Source: Candidatus Tenderia electrophaga (GTDB lineage: Bacteria > Pseudomonadota > Gammaproteobacteria > Tenderiales > Tenderiaceae). From it: 64,000 nt of DNA. Positions 63,668 to 64,000 of this stretch are shown here, piece by piece; position 1 is the stretch's first letter; each line of letters opens with the position of its first letter. Below the pieces are notes generated by a model. The model had not been told where the DNA came from and searched no databases. It worked only from the letters and a program-made list of their open reading frames with translations. Both the position numbers and the translations under genes were made by a program. Location of the stretch: the NCBI GenBank assembly GCA_001447805.1, contig CP013099.1:1736001-1800000 (forward strand). Reading direction: 5' to 3'.

Positions 63668-64000
63668 ATGATACTGGTTATCAACTCAGGCAGTTCCTCC
63701 ATCAAGTTCGAGCTTTTCGAATCCGAGACATTGGACGTAATCGCCGCCGGTGTGGTGGAGCGCATCGGCGAAGGGCAGGCCCGGCTGCATTATCGCCATC
63801 GGGCCGGCGACGGCTTCGACGAGCAAAGCGACGATGATATGGACATCCCGGACCACGATGCGGGTCTGCGTGAAATCGTGCGGCGTTTGTCCACTTACAC
63901 CGGCGCTTCGGGGGAAAAACTGCGGGGCATCGGTCACCGCGTAGTGCATGGCGGCGAACGCTATAAGGCTGCGGTGTTGATCGACGACGAGGTGATCGAG
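63668..64000 (+). CDS. ackA: Acetate kinase (3' part cut by window edge)
   Basis: Phosphorylates acetate with ATP (reversible) in the acetyl-phosphate pathway. The 111 codons present begin ILVINSGSSSIKFELFES, the ASKHA phosphate-binding start of acetate/propionate kinases. They continue to RGIGHRVVHGGERYKAAVLI, which holds an active-site His and Arg. AGGAG at 63658-63662 precedes the ATG. The family is about 400 residues; the rest lies beyond the window. Confidence 0.93.
   Translation, partial: MILVINSGSSSIKFELFESETLDVIAAGVVERIGEGQARLHYRHRAGDGFDEQSDDDMDIPDHDAGLREIVRRLSTYTGASGEKLRGIGHRVVHGGERYKAAVLIDDEVIE

Overview
The window is a stretch of gammaproteobacterial chromosome. The order map / rpsB-tsf-pyrH-frr-uppS-cdsA-dxr-rseP-bamA-skp-lpxD-fabZ-lpxA-lpxB ... 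rnhB-dnaE-accA-tilS, then pyrG-kdsA-eno-ftsB-ispD-ispF-truD, is the classical gammaproteobacterial core order. Base composition is GC-rich (roughly 60% by eye), with clear AT-rich islands at the insertion sequence (15.6-16.8 kb) and at the globin-coupled diguanylate cyclase (44.6-46.0 kb). I cannot name the genus. A free-living Gram-negative outside the enterics fits: it has a class II (Cys-type) KdsA, a type I-beta DAHP synthase and a stand-alone Mrp/Mbh-like antiporter. I saw no tRNA, rRNA or CRISPR.

Layout. 1-14.7 kb: translation (S2, EF-Ts, RRF), UMP kinase, isoprenoid and undecaprenyl synthesis, CDP-DAG synthesis, site-2 protease RseP, outer-membrane assembly (BamA, Skp) and lipid A synthesis, mostly overlapping or tightly spaced. 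14.8-18.9 kb: a small lipoprotein and a GGDEF-EAL gene split by an IS4-family element with intact ends and target duplication. 19-25.7 kb: rnhB, dnaE, accA, tilS. 25.9-29.2 kb: a large secreted protein of ten Cys-pair repeats with a GlyGly-CTERM-like tail. 29.6-36.1 kb: pyrG, kdsA, eno, ftsB, ispD, ispF, truD. 36.1-41.6 kb (minus): tamB and tamA. 41.9-46 kb: accessory block with a DUF2892 membrane protein, a Crp/Fnr regulator, a DUF211 protein, a VIT1-like membrane protein, a decayed P-type ATPase end and a globin-coupled diguanylate cyclase. 46-49.7 kb (minus): DAHP synthase, the agmatine-to-putrescine pair aguB/aguA and a small secreted protein. 49.7-52.8 kb: a GAF-GGDEF cyclase divergent from an orphan PilB/GspE-type ATPase with an MshEN-like domain. 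52.9-53.5 kb: a cytochrome b561-type protein. 53.7-60.8 kb: a nine-gene Mrp/Mbh-like cation/proton antiporter operon with three MrpD-type subunits. 60.8-63.5 kb (minus): a Ca2+-type P-ATPase. The right edge cuts ackA; the left edge cuts map.

Themes. Cyclic-di-GMP recurs: two intact cyclases, one IS-broken dual-domain gene, a possible EAL remnant, and a possible c-di-GMP-responsive ATPase beside a cyclase. Cation transport also recurs: VIT1-like protein with DUF211, a dead and a live P-type ATPase, and the antiporter. The least ordinary elements are the antiporter (archaeal mbhA-H gene order, three D subunits, the third lacking the conserved TM5 glutamate), the ten-repeat Cys-pair protein, the DUF211/VIT1-like pair beside an ATPase remnant, and the IS event, which left both halves open and placed an in-frame ATG in front of the catalytic half.
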